From contig NZ_JACXIZ010000021.1 in NCBI RefSeq assembly GCF_014705605.1, positions 62,001 through 126,000 on the forward strand: 64,000 bases of DNA. The letters run 5' to 3'. Shown here in pieces: positions 19,637 through 27,832 of this stretch. Every line of letters begins with the position of its first letter. Positions within the stretch are counted from its first letter, which is position 1. This DNA is from Paenibacillus sabuli (GTDB lineage Bacteria; Bacillota; Bacilli; Paenibacillales; Paenibacillaceae). Below the pieces are notes generated by a model. That model was not told the origin of the DNA, did not search any database, and saw only the letters and a list, made by a program, of their open reading frames with translations. A program made the translations under genes and the position numbers.

Positions 19637-19935
19637 GCCTCCACCACCTTGTCCAGCACGACATATTGCTGACCGCCCTGCATCCGCACGAGCAATACCC
19701 GCTCCCCGGGCTGAAGCCCGGGACGCACGACGCGCTCGCTGCCGTCCACCGATACCGTGAGCCGCTGCAGCGCGGCCGTGAGGACGAGAAATGGCCGCGT
19801 CAGCGAGAAGCGCTGATCGACCGTGATCGCCAGCGGCTCTACCGACGCCACGACGCCGTAGCGCAGCTGCACCGGCGCTCCCGCCTCCACCGCCGAAGCG
19901 CCGGCGGCCTTGATTAAGTCCAGCATGCCTGCCAT
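19633..19935 (-). CDS. xkdR: DUF2577 baseplate protein
   Basis: 100 residues with an OB-fold-like beta pattern (VQLRYGVVASVEPLAITVDQ), typical of DUF2577/XkdR proteins next to the hub. It starts 1 nt after the xkdQ stop and is probably part of the central baseplate. Confidence 0.85.
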   Translation of the reverse strand: MAGMLDLIKAAGASAVEAGAPVQLRYGVVASVEPLAITVDQRFSLTRPFLVLTAALQRLTVSVDGSERVVRPGLQPGERVLLVRMQGGQQYVVLDKVVEA

Positions 19936-19936
19936 A

Positions 19937-20905
19937 TCAGATCACCTTCAATTCCAGATTCATCGTATGCTTGCCCGGCTCGAAGCTATGGGTGCATTCC
20001 TCCACGAGGAACGGCTGATTCAAGTCATAGCGCTCGAGTATGACCGGCACATAGCAGCCTGCGCGCAGCCGGGTGTCGCCGATCGCCCGCAGCTTGATGG
20101 TGCGCGACTCCCGGTTGCGCAGCGTGATATACGTATCGAGCAGCTCCTTGATCTGCGCCTCGTTGCGATTCTCGTCGACCGATTCGTACAGCTGCAGCAG
20201 GCCCCATCTGGCGATCGTCGCGCTGTCCTGCACGATGTACAGCTCGCGCTTGCCGCTCTCCTTGTTGTCCCGGTACAGCTTGATGCGGTTGTACGTGCTC
20301 GAATCGATGGACGATTCGTAATCGTAATCGTAGAGCAGGCTGTCCGCCCCGAGATAGAAGTCCGTCTCCAGCTCCTCGATATTGCGAATCGTCAGCTCGC
20401 CGAAGTCGTCGAAGAAGACGAAGTTGCGGCCGCTGTGGATCAGCGTCAGATCGAGCGCCTTGCAGATGACGTCCAGCAGCTTTTGCCCGTCCTCGACCAT
20501 CGTCGGAATGCGGTAGCCCGTATCGTCCAGCCGGCCGAGCTGGAGCTCGAAGTCCGTGGCAATGCGCTGCACGACTTCGGTCGCCGTCACGTCGCTCAGC
20601 ACGTACGTATCGCTGGTCATCAGGTACCGCACCTGATCGTAGGCGAGCACGCGCATGTCCTCGCTCTTGCCGCCGCTGACCGAGAACACATAGCCGTAGA
20701 AGAGGTCGCGCTCATCCACGCGGAGCCGGACGATGTAGCCGTTCTCGCAGCGGAAGCGGTTCGTCACCGTGTGCGGCTGCTGGAGCAGCGTGAATTCCAG
20801 GCTGGCCGGCCGGCCGATCCGGCTCGTCTTCCAGGACAGCTCCGAGACGAGCTGCGAGAGGTCCCAGATGCCGCCGGAGCGGTCGTCGATCACGAGCTCA
20901 ACCAT
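19937..20905 (-). CDS. xkdQ: Baseplate hub protein, XkdQ/gp27-gpD-like
   Basis: 322 residues. The sequence runs from VELVIDDRSGGIWDLSQLV through LEFTLLQQPH to a C-terminal FLVEECTHSFEPGKHTMNL, the signature of XkdQ/YqbQ proteins. They form the trimeric hub that closes the tail tube. The ATG overlaps the xkdP end by 8 nt and has GGGAGGGG upstream. Confidence 0.88.
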   Translation of the reverse strand: MVELVIDDRSGGIWDLSQLVSELSWKTSRIGRPASLEFTLLQQPHTVTNRFRCENGYIVRLRVDERDLFYGYVFSVSGGKSEDMRVLAYDQVRYLMTSDTYVLSDVTATEVVQRIATDFELQLGRLDDTGYRIPTMVEDGQKLLDVICKALDLTLIHSGRNFVFFDDFGELTIRNIEELETDFYLGADSLLYDYDYESSIDSSTYNRIKLYRDNKESGKRELYIVQDSATIARWGLLQLYESVDENRNEAQIKELLDTYITLRNRESRTIKLRAIGDTRLRAGCYVPVILERYDLNQPFLVEECTHSFEPGKHTMNLELKVI

Positions 20906-21581
20906 TGGCGTCCCCTCCCTGCGGCAACTGCAGCACCTTGCCGACGGGCAGCTGGAGCACCTCGGCCTCGGAGATCCCGTTCAGCGTCTGGATCTCGCGC
21001 CAGCGCGTCCCGTCGCCGAGCTGCCATTGCGCGACCGTCCAGAGCGTATCTCCCCGGCGCAGCGTATAGGTGGCCGGAATTTCGCGCTCGTCCGGGCGCG
21101 GCTCCGCTTGGCGCGTCAGCGCCGCATCCCCGCTCGCCGTTCGCGTCCGATTGACCTTGCGCGCCGCGTAGAACCGGTAGCTCTTCAGCTTGAGCGTATA
21201 CTCGATATCCCCGCTGCCGCCGGCAGCCTCGGTCCAGTCGAACTGCTCGATCGAGGCGGCGGTGTTGATCTCGTAGCCGGCGCCGATCAGGATGAAGCGA
21301 ACAGGGCGCTGCTTGCGCATCCACTTGCGCAGCAACAACACGTAATCCATCGGAGGCAGCGGCGTTTCGACCGTACGGAACGGATACAGCGTCGCCGGGA
21401 ACAGACCCGCCAGCGTGAAGTCCGTGAGGGTCGGCGGCTTGAGCACATTGATCTCGCCGAGCCCGATGACGTCGTAGGTCGTGCCGCCCGCGGCGTCGCC
21501 GGCCTCGAGCTGCTGCGGATTAACCGGCAGCACGAACGACTCCTCCTTGTTGTTGTAGCTCAGTTCAATGGAGTACCTCAT
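20898..21581 (-). CDS. xkdP: LysM-domain tail protein
   Basis: 227 residues. Residues 1-120 form the tail-associated domain (YSIELSYNNKEESFVLPVNP). A LysM module is at the C-terminus (TYTLRRGDTLWTVAQWQLGD through VLQLPVGKVLQLP). It probably acts at the tail tip between tape measure and hub. The ATG overlaps the tape-measure stop by 4 nt. Confidence 0.9.
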   Translation of the reverse strand: MRYSIELSYNNKEESFVLPVNPQQLEAGDAAGGTTYDVIGLGEINVLKPPTLTDFTLAGLFPATLYPFRTVETPLPPMDYVLLLRKWMRKQRPVRFILIGAGYEINTAASIEQFDWTEAAGGSGDIEYTLKLKSYRFYAARKVNRTRTASGDAALTRQAEPRPDEREIPATYTLRRGDTLWTVAQWQLGDGTRWREIQTLNGISEAEVLQLPVGKVLQLPQGGDANG

Positions 21582-23941
21582 GCGTACGCCCCCCTCGCGG
21601 ACGAGGCGATCTGCTCCGAGAGCACCGTCTCGATGCGCGTGATCACCGAGTCGACGTCTGTGTTGTTGTTGATGTCCCCGGTCTGGACCGATACGGTCGG
21701 CGTCAGCGAGACGAAGTTCTGAATGTTTTTCATCTCCGCCAGCTCGCGCATCAGCTTGATGTCCTCGCTGGAAATGTCCACCTTCTCGTCGATGCGTCCG
21801 ACCTCGTCCACCCGATCCAGCTCGGTCGGCATCGCTGCTGTCGGCGGTGTTGCCGCTCCCGCGGCGGGCGGCATTCCAGTTGCCGCAGCCGGCGACATTC
21901 CCCCGAGATCCTGGGTCCAATCGTTTTCGGCACCCGGCATACCGTTCAGCAGACTGCCCGCGCCCTGCAGCAGCTTGCTGCCGCCGGCGTAGCCGGTATT
22001 GAAGGCGTCTCCCAGATCTTCGTACTCCATTTTGAGATGGTCGAGATTGACGATGTTTTTGTCGGTCTCAGGCTTCCACTTTTCCAATAGCTCGCTGCTG
22101 TCCGGGAAGGTCGGAATCAGGTCAATGTTAAACCCCAGATTTTGACCGACTTTGATCAAATTGTTCAGTTTGTCCACCAAGCTGTTGATCAAGTTTCCGA
22201 AGTAGTCTAAAACTTGCGAAGCCAGATCGTAAAACAGTTTTTTGATGGTGTAGACCGGATCGATAAATAAATTGGCCAAAAATTGAGCAAATGACAGAAT
22301 CGTGTTCCAGGCCATGGCAAAAACATTTTTTACAATTGCCCATAACGACATGAACAAGCCGCCGACAAAGCCGAGAATTTGTTCGGTTGAGACGCCAAGC
22401 TCGCCCAAGATCATCATGAGCATAGCAATGCCCGCTATAACCGCCAGTACAGGCCACATCGCGATCAGCCAATTCAGTAACCAAATGGCGCCGAGTGCTG
22501 CGATGACGATGGCGATCGACCAAAGGACTGTCTTGACGATATCAAGATTATCGATTATCCACGTTCCGACACTCGTTACCACTTGCCCAAGCATTTGCAT
22601 CGCTGCGGTCAAACCGCTGAAGAAGGGATCAAATTTCCCTTGTTGAAAGGCTTCTGTCAGCAGCGTTAAGAGCGGCGAGATCGCCTGAATGCCGTTCATG
22701 CCTGCCGTGGCAAATCCGTCAAGAAACTTAGTTTTTAACGATTCAATCATGCCGCTGGGCGTTGTCGCCATTTGGTTCAGCGCCTGCTCCCCCATGCCTG
22801 CCTGCTCCGTGAGACGCTGGAGAGCTGCTATAACGCCTTCGATGTCGCCGGATTTGCCCAGCTCTCCAATTCCGGAAGCCGTCACAGTACTTGTCGCTAC
22901 TCCCAACGAAGCAGCTACGCCGGTCTCATCCCCTTTTAGCGCGGCCTGAATGGCGCTCATTCCGTTTGCGCCGCCTTTTCCGGTAGCATCGGAGCCTTGA
23001 ATCTGCATCGCAATTCCGCTTAATTTCTCTAGCTGGCTATAATTTTCAACCTTTGGCATTAAGGTTAGGGAGTTTTGAAGCGCCTTGGTTACATCTTGTC
23101 CTGCATTCAGCGCATTTGTCTTGAGCTTGTCAAACATCGCTCCGCCAATCTCGGCATCGCCCGTTCTTGCAATAAACGTATCGAGTACTTTTTGTTGTTC
23201 CATTCCCCCATCAATCACAAGTGGAATGGCAGCGTTTAATGCAGATCGTCCCAACTTATTTAACGTTTTTCCTGAGGAGCTGCTTGTACCGGAGTTCCCC
23301 GATCCAGTTTGCGGCTTGCAAGCTTTCTCCGTTTGCTTTTTACAGACCTCAGCTCCCTTTCCAAATCGCTTGGCGCCCGCTGCCGCCCAACCTTTCATGA
23401 CGCCTGGCGCTGCCTTCAATAGCTTGGGAACGGCTGAGGCCCACCCTTTTAGAACACCCGGCGCCGATTTCAAAAGCCTGGGTACTGCGCCGGCCCACTG
23501 TCTCATAACGGCCGGCGCTCCTTTAAGCAGCCTTGGAACTGCTTGAGCCCAGCCTTTTATGACGCTTGGAGCAGCTTTCAGAACTTTAGGCACGGCCAAT
23601 GACCATTGCTTTATCGCCTTCGATGCTTGAACCAAAAATTTGGGTGTTGAAACGGCTAACTGTTTAATTGATTTAAAAGCCAGACCGGTCAATTTGCCAA
23701 TCCAAGTGGTCATAAACTTAATGGTTTGGGACAAGTCAGCAGCTGCAGCTTTAGAGGCTCCCGTCTTATTTCCTGCATTGCCCTCGCAGCAACATTTTTC
23801 GGCTTTGCTCTTCGAGGACTTTCTTGTCGCGTTGTTCAACCGTTTTAAGCTATCGGCAGCCTGGTTAATTGAGCGATTAAATTTCCCCAACGAATTTTCA
23901 AGCTTTCCAATGCGCTTAATAAGCGACTCGGCACTCGCCAT
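21578..23941 (-). CDS. xkdO: Tail tape measure protein
   Basis: 787 residues. The N-terminus is coiled coil, with three consecutive cysteines at residues 50-52. Residues 98-187 hold five tandem 18-residue units built on AVPKLLKAAPGVMKGWA. Hydrophobic segments around residues 465-545 and Gly-rich stretches follow. The length of such proteins sets tail length. GGGGGGAGG precedes ATG 23941. The stretch from about 22.0 to 23.9 kb is more AT-rich than the genes on both sides, so this part may have a different history from the baseplate genes. Confidence 0.88.
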   Translation of the reverse strand: MASAESLIKRIGKLENSLGKFNRSINQAADSLKRLNNATRKSSKSKAEKCCCEGNAGNKTGASKAAAADLSQTIKFMTTWIGKLTGLAFKSIKQLAVSTPKFLVQASKAIKQWSLAVPKVLKAAPSVIKGWAQAVPRLLKGAPAVMRQWAGAVPRLLKSAPGVLKGWASAVPKLLKAAPGVMKGWAAAGAKRFGKGAEVCKKQTEKACKPQTGSGNSGTSSSSGKTLNKLGRSALNAAIPLVIDGGMEQQKVLDTFIARTGDAEIGGAMFDKLKTNALNAGQDVTKALQNSLTLMPKVENYSQLEKLSGIAMQIQGSDATGKGGANGMSAIQAALKGDETGVAASLGVATSTVTASGIGELGKSGDIEGVIAALQRLTEQAGMGEQALNQMATTPSGMIESLKTKFLDGFATAGMNGIQAISPLLTLLTEAFQQGKFDPFFSGLTAAMQMLGQVVTSVGTWIIDNLDIVKTVLWSIAIVIAALGAIWLLNWLIAMWPVLAVIAGIAMLMMILGELGVSTEQILGFVGGLFMSLWAIVKNVFAMAWNTILSFAQFLANLFIDPVYTIKKLFYDLASQVLDYFGNLINSLVDKLNNLIKVGQNLGFNIDLIPTFPDSSELLEKWKPETDKNIVNLDHLKMEYEDLGDAFNTGYAGGSKLLQGAGSLLNGMPGAENDWTQDLGGMSPAAATGMPPAAGAATPPTAAMPTELDRVDEVGRIDEKVDISSEDIKLMRELAEMKNIQNFVSLTPTVSVQTGDINNNTDVDSVITRIETVLSEQIASSARGAYA
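23381..23650 (-). repeat. Five 18-residue repeats inside the tape measure gene
   Basis: Units begin at residues 98, 116, 134, 152 and 170 with the consensus AVP(K/R)LLK-AP-V-KGWA; the first unit is degenerate. At DNA level this is a 54-bp period. The in-phase period is consistent with unit gain or loss changing tail length by steps. Confidence 0.85.
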
Positions 23942-23998
23942 CCTTCCTCCCCCCTTTCCGGCCGGACGCCTGGTCCGGCCGCGATATTTAGGAGCCCG

Positions 23999-24576
23999 TC
24001 ACTTCCGGCGCTTGGCGGCGCGGCTCTCGGCCTTGAGGCGCTCGTCGATGCACGCCATCACGAACGCCTTTTCCCGCCGCGGCAGCGCGATGAAGTCGCC
24101 GGGCATCGTGTGCAGCTTGTGGAGAGCGTAGTAGGCGTAGTTCGCCTCCGCATCGCCCTCCCGAATCAGTTTTTTGCTTCGTTCACGAGCTCGTCCATGT
24201 CCTGATCGAACCCGCTCAGCCGCTGAATCTGCATCGACAGCTCGGCGATCTCGCCAGCCAGCAGCACCTTGTTCAGGTACTCCTCCGGATTGAGGCTCCC
24301 GGTCGCCTGGATGCTCGCCGCATCCTTGAAGTCCGGCTCCAGCGTATGGTTAATGATGATCGCGGAATTGAATTTTTGCAGATCCAGCTCCACCTTTTTG
24401 TTTTTGCGAATCTCCATCGATTGCCGCCGGATGTCGTCAAAGTCGCGATTGGACATCGCTTTGATCTTGAACTTGAGCCGCTTGCCGTCCTCTCCCTTGA
24501 AGCGCTCGGAGATGACGACCTCGTCGGTCAGGTTGTCGATCGGGTGGGCATTCAGAAATTGCTGCAGATTGCTCAT
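23999..24576 (-). CDS. Tail assembly chaperone, long form by -1 ribosomal frameshift
   Basis: If ribosomes slip back one base on A AAA AAC at 24175-24169, translation continues with CTG ATT CGG for 56 codons to TGA at 24001-23999. The added segment (LIREGDAEANYAYYALHKLH and a basic end, AESRAAKRRK) has no ATG with a ribosome site of its own. This matches the gpG/gpGT arrangement of long-tailed phages, where a minority frameshift product binds the tape measure. Predicted length about 192 residues. Confidence 0.8.
24166..24576 (-). CDS. xkdN: Tail assembly chaperone, short form (XkdN-like)
   Basis: 136 residues: MSNLQQFLNAHPIDNLTDEV at the start and LAGEIAELSMQIQRLSGFDQ near the end, as in XkdN/YqbN proteins that cover the tape measure before tube assembly. 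GGGGAG lies 7 nt before the ATG. The gene ends with the codons GCA AAA AAC TGA, which contain a -1 slippery heptamer, so a longer form is expected. Confidence 0.88.
   Translation of the reverse strand: MSNLQQFLNAHPIDNLTDEVVISERFKGEDGKRLKFKIKAMSNRDFDDIRRQSMEIRKNKKVELDLQKFNSAIIINHTLEPDFKDAASIQATGSLNPEEYLNKVLLAGEIAELSMQIQRLSGFDQDMDELVNEAKN
24169..24175 (-). promoter_or_regulatory. Programmed -1 frameshift slippery site (A AAA AAC)
   Basis: The heptamer is in the correct phase, directly before the zero-frame TGA at 24168-24166. After it the -1 frame stays open for 56 codons. Confidence 0.85.
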
Positions 24577-24605
24577 GCGGTTACTCCCCTTCCTTCGCTG
24601 CTTGC

Positions 24606-25070
24606 TTATTGAGCCGGCGCGTTGAATTGATCCAGGATGTCGTAGCCTTCAAAGGTAAAGGCCATCTCCTCGTCGAGCATGTCGTCGCTGGTGGCGTCGA
24701 ATTTGGCGGCAATCATGCTGTCGAGGTTGCAGTTGCGCAGCACGACCGTCTGCTTGCCGACGCTGGAGGCCGGGTCCTCGTTGACGATCTGCAGATCGAA
24801 GTAGAAGTCCTTGCCCGTATTGATGAATTCCAGCATGAGCTGGCGGAAGACGCTGGTCATGTAGTACACGGTCAGCGTGCCGCTGCCGCTCCAGCCGGCC
24901 GCTTTTTTACCGATGTTGGTGCGGCCGAGCACCGGCACGTCCGCTTTGTTTTTTTCAATCGTCGATTCGACCGTTTTGGCGTAGAACAGCTCGTGCACCT
25001 GCCCCTCCAGGATTGCGAACGCCTTGCCCGTTTTGCCGCTAATCGTGTCTCTCGGATTCAGATAGGCCAT
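24606..25070 (-). CDS. xkdM: Tail tube protein
   Basis: 154 residues: MAYLNPRDTISGKTGKAFAI at the start and EEMAFTFEGYDILDQFN near the end, typical of XkdM-type contractile tail tubes. GGAGG is 9 nt before the ATG, which lies 1 nt after the sheath stop. Strong coupling with the sheath gene gives the high, equal expression such particles need. Upstream codons in the same frame overlap the sheath gene and are not part of the protein. Confidence 0.9.
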   Translation of the reverse strand: MAYLNPRDTISGKTGKAFAILEGQVHELFYAKTVESTIEKNKADVPVLGRTNIGKKAAGWSGSGTLTVYYMTSVFRQLMLEFINTGKDFYFDLQIVNEDPASSVGKQTVVLRNCNLDSMIAAKFDATSDDMLDEEMAFTFEGYDILDQFNAPAQ

Positions 25071-25071
25071 A

Positions 25072-26388
25072 TTAGCGTACCTCCACTTGAATATAGATTT
25101 TTTCGATGCTGTCGACCGGCTGGACGTACGACTCGATGACGACGCTGTCGACATCCGCCCCCGCCAGGACGGCAATGTCTGCTTGCGCGTCGAAATTCTG
25201 AATCGCGCCGATTCCCTGCAGCGAGGACAGATAACTGATGCACTCGCTTTTGAGCAGATTGCGCCCGTCCTCGTTGTTCGGGGCTTTGCCGATATAGTTC
25301 GCGCCGAAGATGCGCACGAAGTCGTTGTTGATGCCGTCGAGGACGCGGATGACGCGGTTTTTAGCGAAGGCCTTGCCCGTCTCCGGCGTGAAGCTCGTGA
25401 GCGAGTTGATGTCTTGCTCGACGATCGCGCGGCCGGCATTGTGCGTGAATACCCACTCGCCTCCCTGCAGCGCCGCTACCGTATCCGTATGCGTGAGACG
25501 CGGCTCGACATCGATCGCCCCGTCGTACGCCGCATAGGTCAGCGACTCGTTCATCTGCGCCCCGGCCGCCGCGCCGGCCGTCCAGGCCGTCGCCTGCGCC
25601 GCGTCCAGCACGGTCTCGTCCGCCAGACGGACGCCATTGCGTACGCTGATGACGCCCTCGTAGTCGGCGATCGGATAATTGGCCAGCACGGCCTGCACCT
25701 TGCGCCCCTCCTGCTCGCGCAAGCGGCGCACGAAGTCCGCAATCGTCTGCTTGAGGGTATCGTCGGTCGAAGGCACGGCCATCGCGTGGAAATCGTGCAG
25801 CTCGATGGCGCTCAGATAATCGGCATAATCCTGTGCCGTCGCCGCTCCGTTCGCACCGCCTGTCAGCGGAAGCGCGGCGATCGCCTGCAGCGCGCCAGTG
25901 CCGCTGAAGGCCACCCAGCCGTTATCGGTCAGCTCCCCGACCGTCGCCGCTTGCTGCGTATCGATTTCTTTGCCGGACAGATAGGTCGTCACCGTAAACG
26001 TACCGCTTTCGCCCTCCGTCTCCGTGACGGCCACCGCAAGGTCGTTGCCGCGGCTGCCGCCGTATGCGGCCGTCACGGTCAGATCGTCGCTCGTCGCAGC
26101 AGCGGGCGTCCCGCTGTTGACACGGTACAGCAGCAGCGTGCGGGCGCGCTTGAGCGCCTCGCGGACGAGCAGCAGCTGCGGTTCGCCGAGCGCGTAGCCG
26201 AGCCGCTCCAGCGTCGCCGCGCCGGCTTCGATGGTGAGCACCTCGTGCGGGGCTCCCCATGCGAGCTCCGCCGGCATCGTGACGATGCCGCGTTCGCCGA
26301 CTGTACCTGTCGGCTGCGGCGCCGAGTTGAAGTTGATGTATACGCCGGGGCGCACCTTGTTTTGTGTGGTCCATGTTCCTCCTTGCAT
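25072..26388 (-). CDS. xkdK: Contractile tail sheath protein
   Basis: 438 residues, the normal size for XkdK sheaths. VRPGVYINFNSAP near the N-terminus and FVRIFGANYIGKAPNNEDGR in the C-terminal third are family hallmarks. Its presence shows that the particle contracts (R-type or myovirus-like). I start at ATG 26388, 9 nt after CAGGAGG; an ATG three codons earlier abuts that site. Confidence 0.92.
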   Translation of the reverse strand: MQGGTWTTQNKVRPGVYINFNSAPQPTGTVGERGIVTMPAELAWGAPHEVLTIEAGAATLERLGYALGEPQLLLVREALKRARTLLLYRVNSGTPAAATSDDLTVTAAYGGSRGNDLAVAVTETEGESGTFTVTTYLSGKEIDTQQAATVGELTDNGWVAFSGTGALQAIAALPLTGGANGAATAQDYADYLSAIELHDFHAMAVPSTDDTLKQTIADFVRRLREQEGRKVQAVLANYPIADYEGVISVRNGVRLADETVLDAAQATAWTAGAAAGAQMNESLTYAAYDGAIDVEPRLTHTDTVAALQGGEWVFTHNAGRAIVEQDINSLTSFTPETGKAFAKNRVIRVLDGINNDFVRIFGANYIGKAPNNEDGRNLLKSECISYLSSLQGIGAIQNFDAQADIAVLAGADVDSVVIESYVQPVDSIEKIYIQVEVR

Positions 26389-26439
26389 GCGATTCATCCT
26401 CCTGAGTTTTAATTTAGTTGAAATGTGGGCGAAGCCGGG

Positions 26440-26526
26440 TCAACCGCTTTGCTTTTCTTGTTCGCATTGCTTGCATTCGGGCAGTCCTTCCGCGCACAGC
26501 TCCCAGCACGCGGGGTCCGGCGGCAT
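26440..26526 (-). CDS. Possible 28-aa cysteine-rich peptide
   Basis: Between the tail terminator and sheath genes a short frame encodes MPPDPACWELCAEGLPECKQ and CEQEKQSG. Four cysteines are spaced C-x3-C-x6-C-x2-C, like a small zinc-binding knuckle. There is no ribosome site before the ATG, so expression would depend on coupling to the upstream gene, whose stop is 20 nt away. Low confidence. Confidence 0.25.
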   Translation of the reverse strand: MPPDPACWELCAEGLPECKQCEQEKQSG

Positions 26527-26546
26527 GACGGCGGTGGCAGACGGCC

Positions 26547-26978
26547 TTACCCGCTCACCGCACCGTCATGCGTCATGCGCTGCATCGCCGGCTCCTGACC
26601 GTGCTCTCGCAGCACATCGAATGCATAGCTCGCCGTCACCCGCAGCCCGTCCGGCGCCGATTCGACGCGCAGCTCGGAGCAGCGATACAACTGGCTGCCG
26701 AGCTGCACCCGTTCGAGTGCGTCGGTCAGCCGCTCCGCAACGGCCAGCGCCTCCTCCTGCGTATCCTGAGGCGCCGCGTACCGCACGTTGACAACATGCG
26801 ATCTCCTGGCCCGCCAGCCGGTGGCCGGCGTATGGACGATGGGCAGAGCATCCAATTGCAGATGCGCGACGGTCAATTGCTCCGGATTGCCGGGCTCCGT
26901 GACCGGCAGTTCGGGCAGCGATGCTTCGAGCAGCGTCTGGACGCCGCTGCGGAATCCTTGCATCGTGATGGCATCCAC
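26547..26978 (-). CDS. xkdJ: Tail terminator-like protein (XkdJ-like, DUF6838)
   Basis: 143 residues. VNVRYAAPQDTQEEALAVAERL and the mixed alpha/beta pattern fit tail completion proteins that cap the tube before head joining. The GTG at 26978 has GGAGG 11 nt upstream. It is the first gene of the structural operon. The genes that normally precede it in PBSX (portal, scaffold, capsid, head-tail connectors) are missing, which points to a headless particle. Confidence 0.7.
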   Translation of the reverse strand: MDAITMQGFRSGVQTLLEASLPELPVTEPGNPEQLTVAHLQLDALPIVHTPATGWRARRSHVVNVRYAAPQDTQEEALAVAERLTDALERVQLGSQLYRCSELRVESAPDGLRVTASYAFDVLREHGQEPAMQRMTHDGAVSG

Positions 26979-27115
26979 GCTCCATGCTCCCTCCTTTCTG
27001 CGCGAGGGGGGCCAGGCCCCTCTGCTGATCCGACTGTCCTCGCTTGCGCAGCCGGGCCCAGTTTAATGCCGTATGGCAGGGCATATTAGAAAACCTCATA
27101 CACGTTTTTTTGGTT

Positions 27116-27138
27116 ATAAGTAAATATAATTTACTTAT
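27116..27138 (-). promoter_or_regulatory. Operator palindrome and probable promoter of the tail operon
   Basis: ATAAGTAAAT and ATTTACTTAT form a perfect 10-bp inverted repeat around ATA. On the minus strand it overlaps a likely -10 (TATATT or TATTTA) with TTGTTG/TTGCAT about 17-18 nt upstream, so binding would block transcription. Its core matches the site at 27777-27794, over the repressor's own -10, in 16 of 18 positions. Confidence 0.75.
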
Positions 27139-27199
27139 ATGACATGCAACAACTAGCCTGCATGCAACATCTGCACGTCGGACCAGGCGAATCGACGAA

Positions 27200-27415
27200 T
27201 GCAAGCTTCTGACGTCGTCGACGCAGCTGATGCAATTCATTGGCTATATTGGAACGACTGATGCAAACCTTTGTCGGCGTCGGAACGGTTGGCGAAATCC
27301 TTCGCAGGCATCGGACCGACTGGCGCAATTTTTTGGCGTATCGGAACGACTTATGCCATTCGCTGGCGGAGTCGGCGCGACTGATGCCATTCGCTGACGA
27401 CCTCGGAGTCGCTGA
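27200..27415. repeat. Degenerate 31-bp tandem repeat, about 7 copies
   Basis: Units of 30-31 bp begin tgca/cgaa/tgcc and end with a variant of CGGAACGACTGA. Starts are near 27200, 27231, 27262, 27293, 27324, 27354 and 27385. The period is not a multiple of three and no reading frame is preserved. It lies in the 854-bp gap between the tail operon and the repressor, which has no supported gene. Confidence 0.8.
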
Positions 27416-27477
27416 TGATGGCCGGATTCGGCCAAGCGTCAGGTAGACATCAGCTAGGCATCGGATAGGCTCCTTGC

Positions 27478-27640
27478 TCCTTACGGACATTTTTTGTCCG
27501 TTAGACTGAGAATTCGGCTTAACACAAGCGCCAGAGTCCGCTAACAGTCAAAAGTGTCCGTTACAACGCTCATCTAGCGCAATCGGCGCTGTAACGGTCA
27601 TTTCTGTCCGCTATGCACCCAACATGCCAGAACCCATTGC
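27478..27640. other. Non-coding stretch with short inverted repeats upstream of xre
   Basis: ACGGACA/TGTCCGT forms a 7-bp hairpin with a T-rich loop (about 27483-27502). Variants of TGTCCGTTA recur at about 27550 and 27605. GTTACA near 27562 can pair with TGTAAC near 27590. No gene is supported here. Confidence 0.45.
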
Positions 27641-27645
27641 GCGCA

Positions 27646-27681
27646 TTATATTTACGCGGTATACTAATCCCGTAAATATAA
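27646..27681. promoter_or_regulatory. Distal operator-like inverted repeat upstream of xre
   Basis: TTATATTTACG (27646-27656) and CGTAAATATAA (27671-27681) are perfect 11-bp complements separated by 14 bp. Each arm contains the GTAAATATAA half of the other two operator-like sites, so this may be a pair of half-sites or a looping site. Confidence 0.6.
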
Positions 27682-27759
27682 ATTGTGAGCGATGCGCTGT
27701 AAGATTTGTCTAACCAGCGCCAAATGTAAATGTGATTTGCGCTTGTTGTCGTCTTCCGC

Positions 27760-27794
27760 TTGCTTTTCAGTATAAAAGCAAATATAATTTACGT
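27760..27794 (+). promoter_or_regulatory. Promoter of xre with overlapping operator
   Basis: TTGCTT (27760-27765) and TATAAT (27783-27788) are spaced by 17 bp. The operator-like AGCAAATATAATTTACGT (27777-27794) covers the -10, which fits autorepression by Xre. Confidence 0.75.
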
Positions 27795-27832
27795 CAAGTG
27801 CAAATTTAATTTTCTTTTTAGGAGAGATGACC

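Noticed and set aside
27131-27490. 119-codon minus-strand frame across the 31-bp repeats
   Set aside because: The repeat period is not a multiple of three and the frame is only a by-product of the array.
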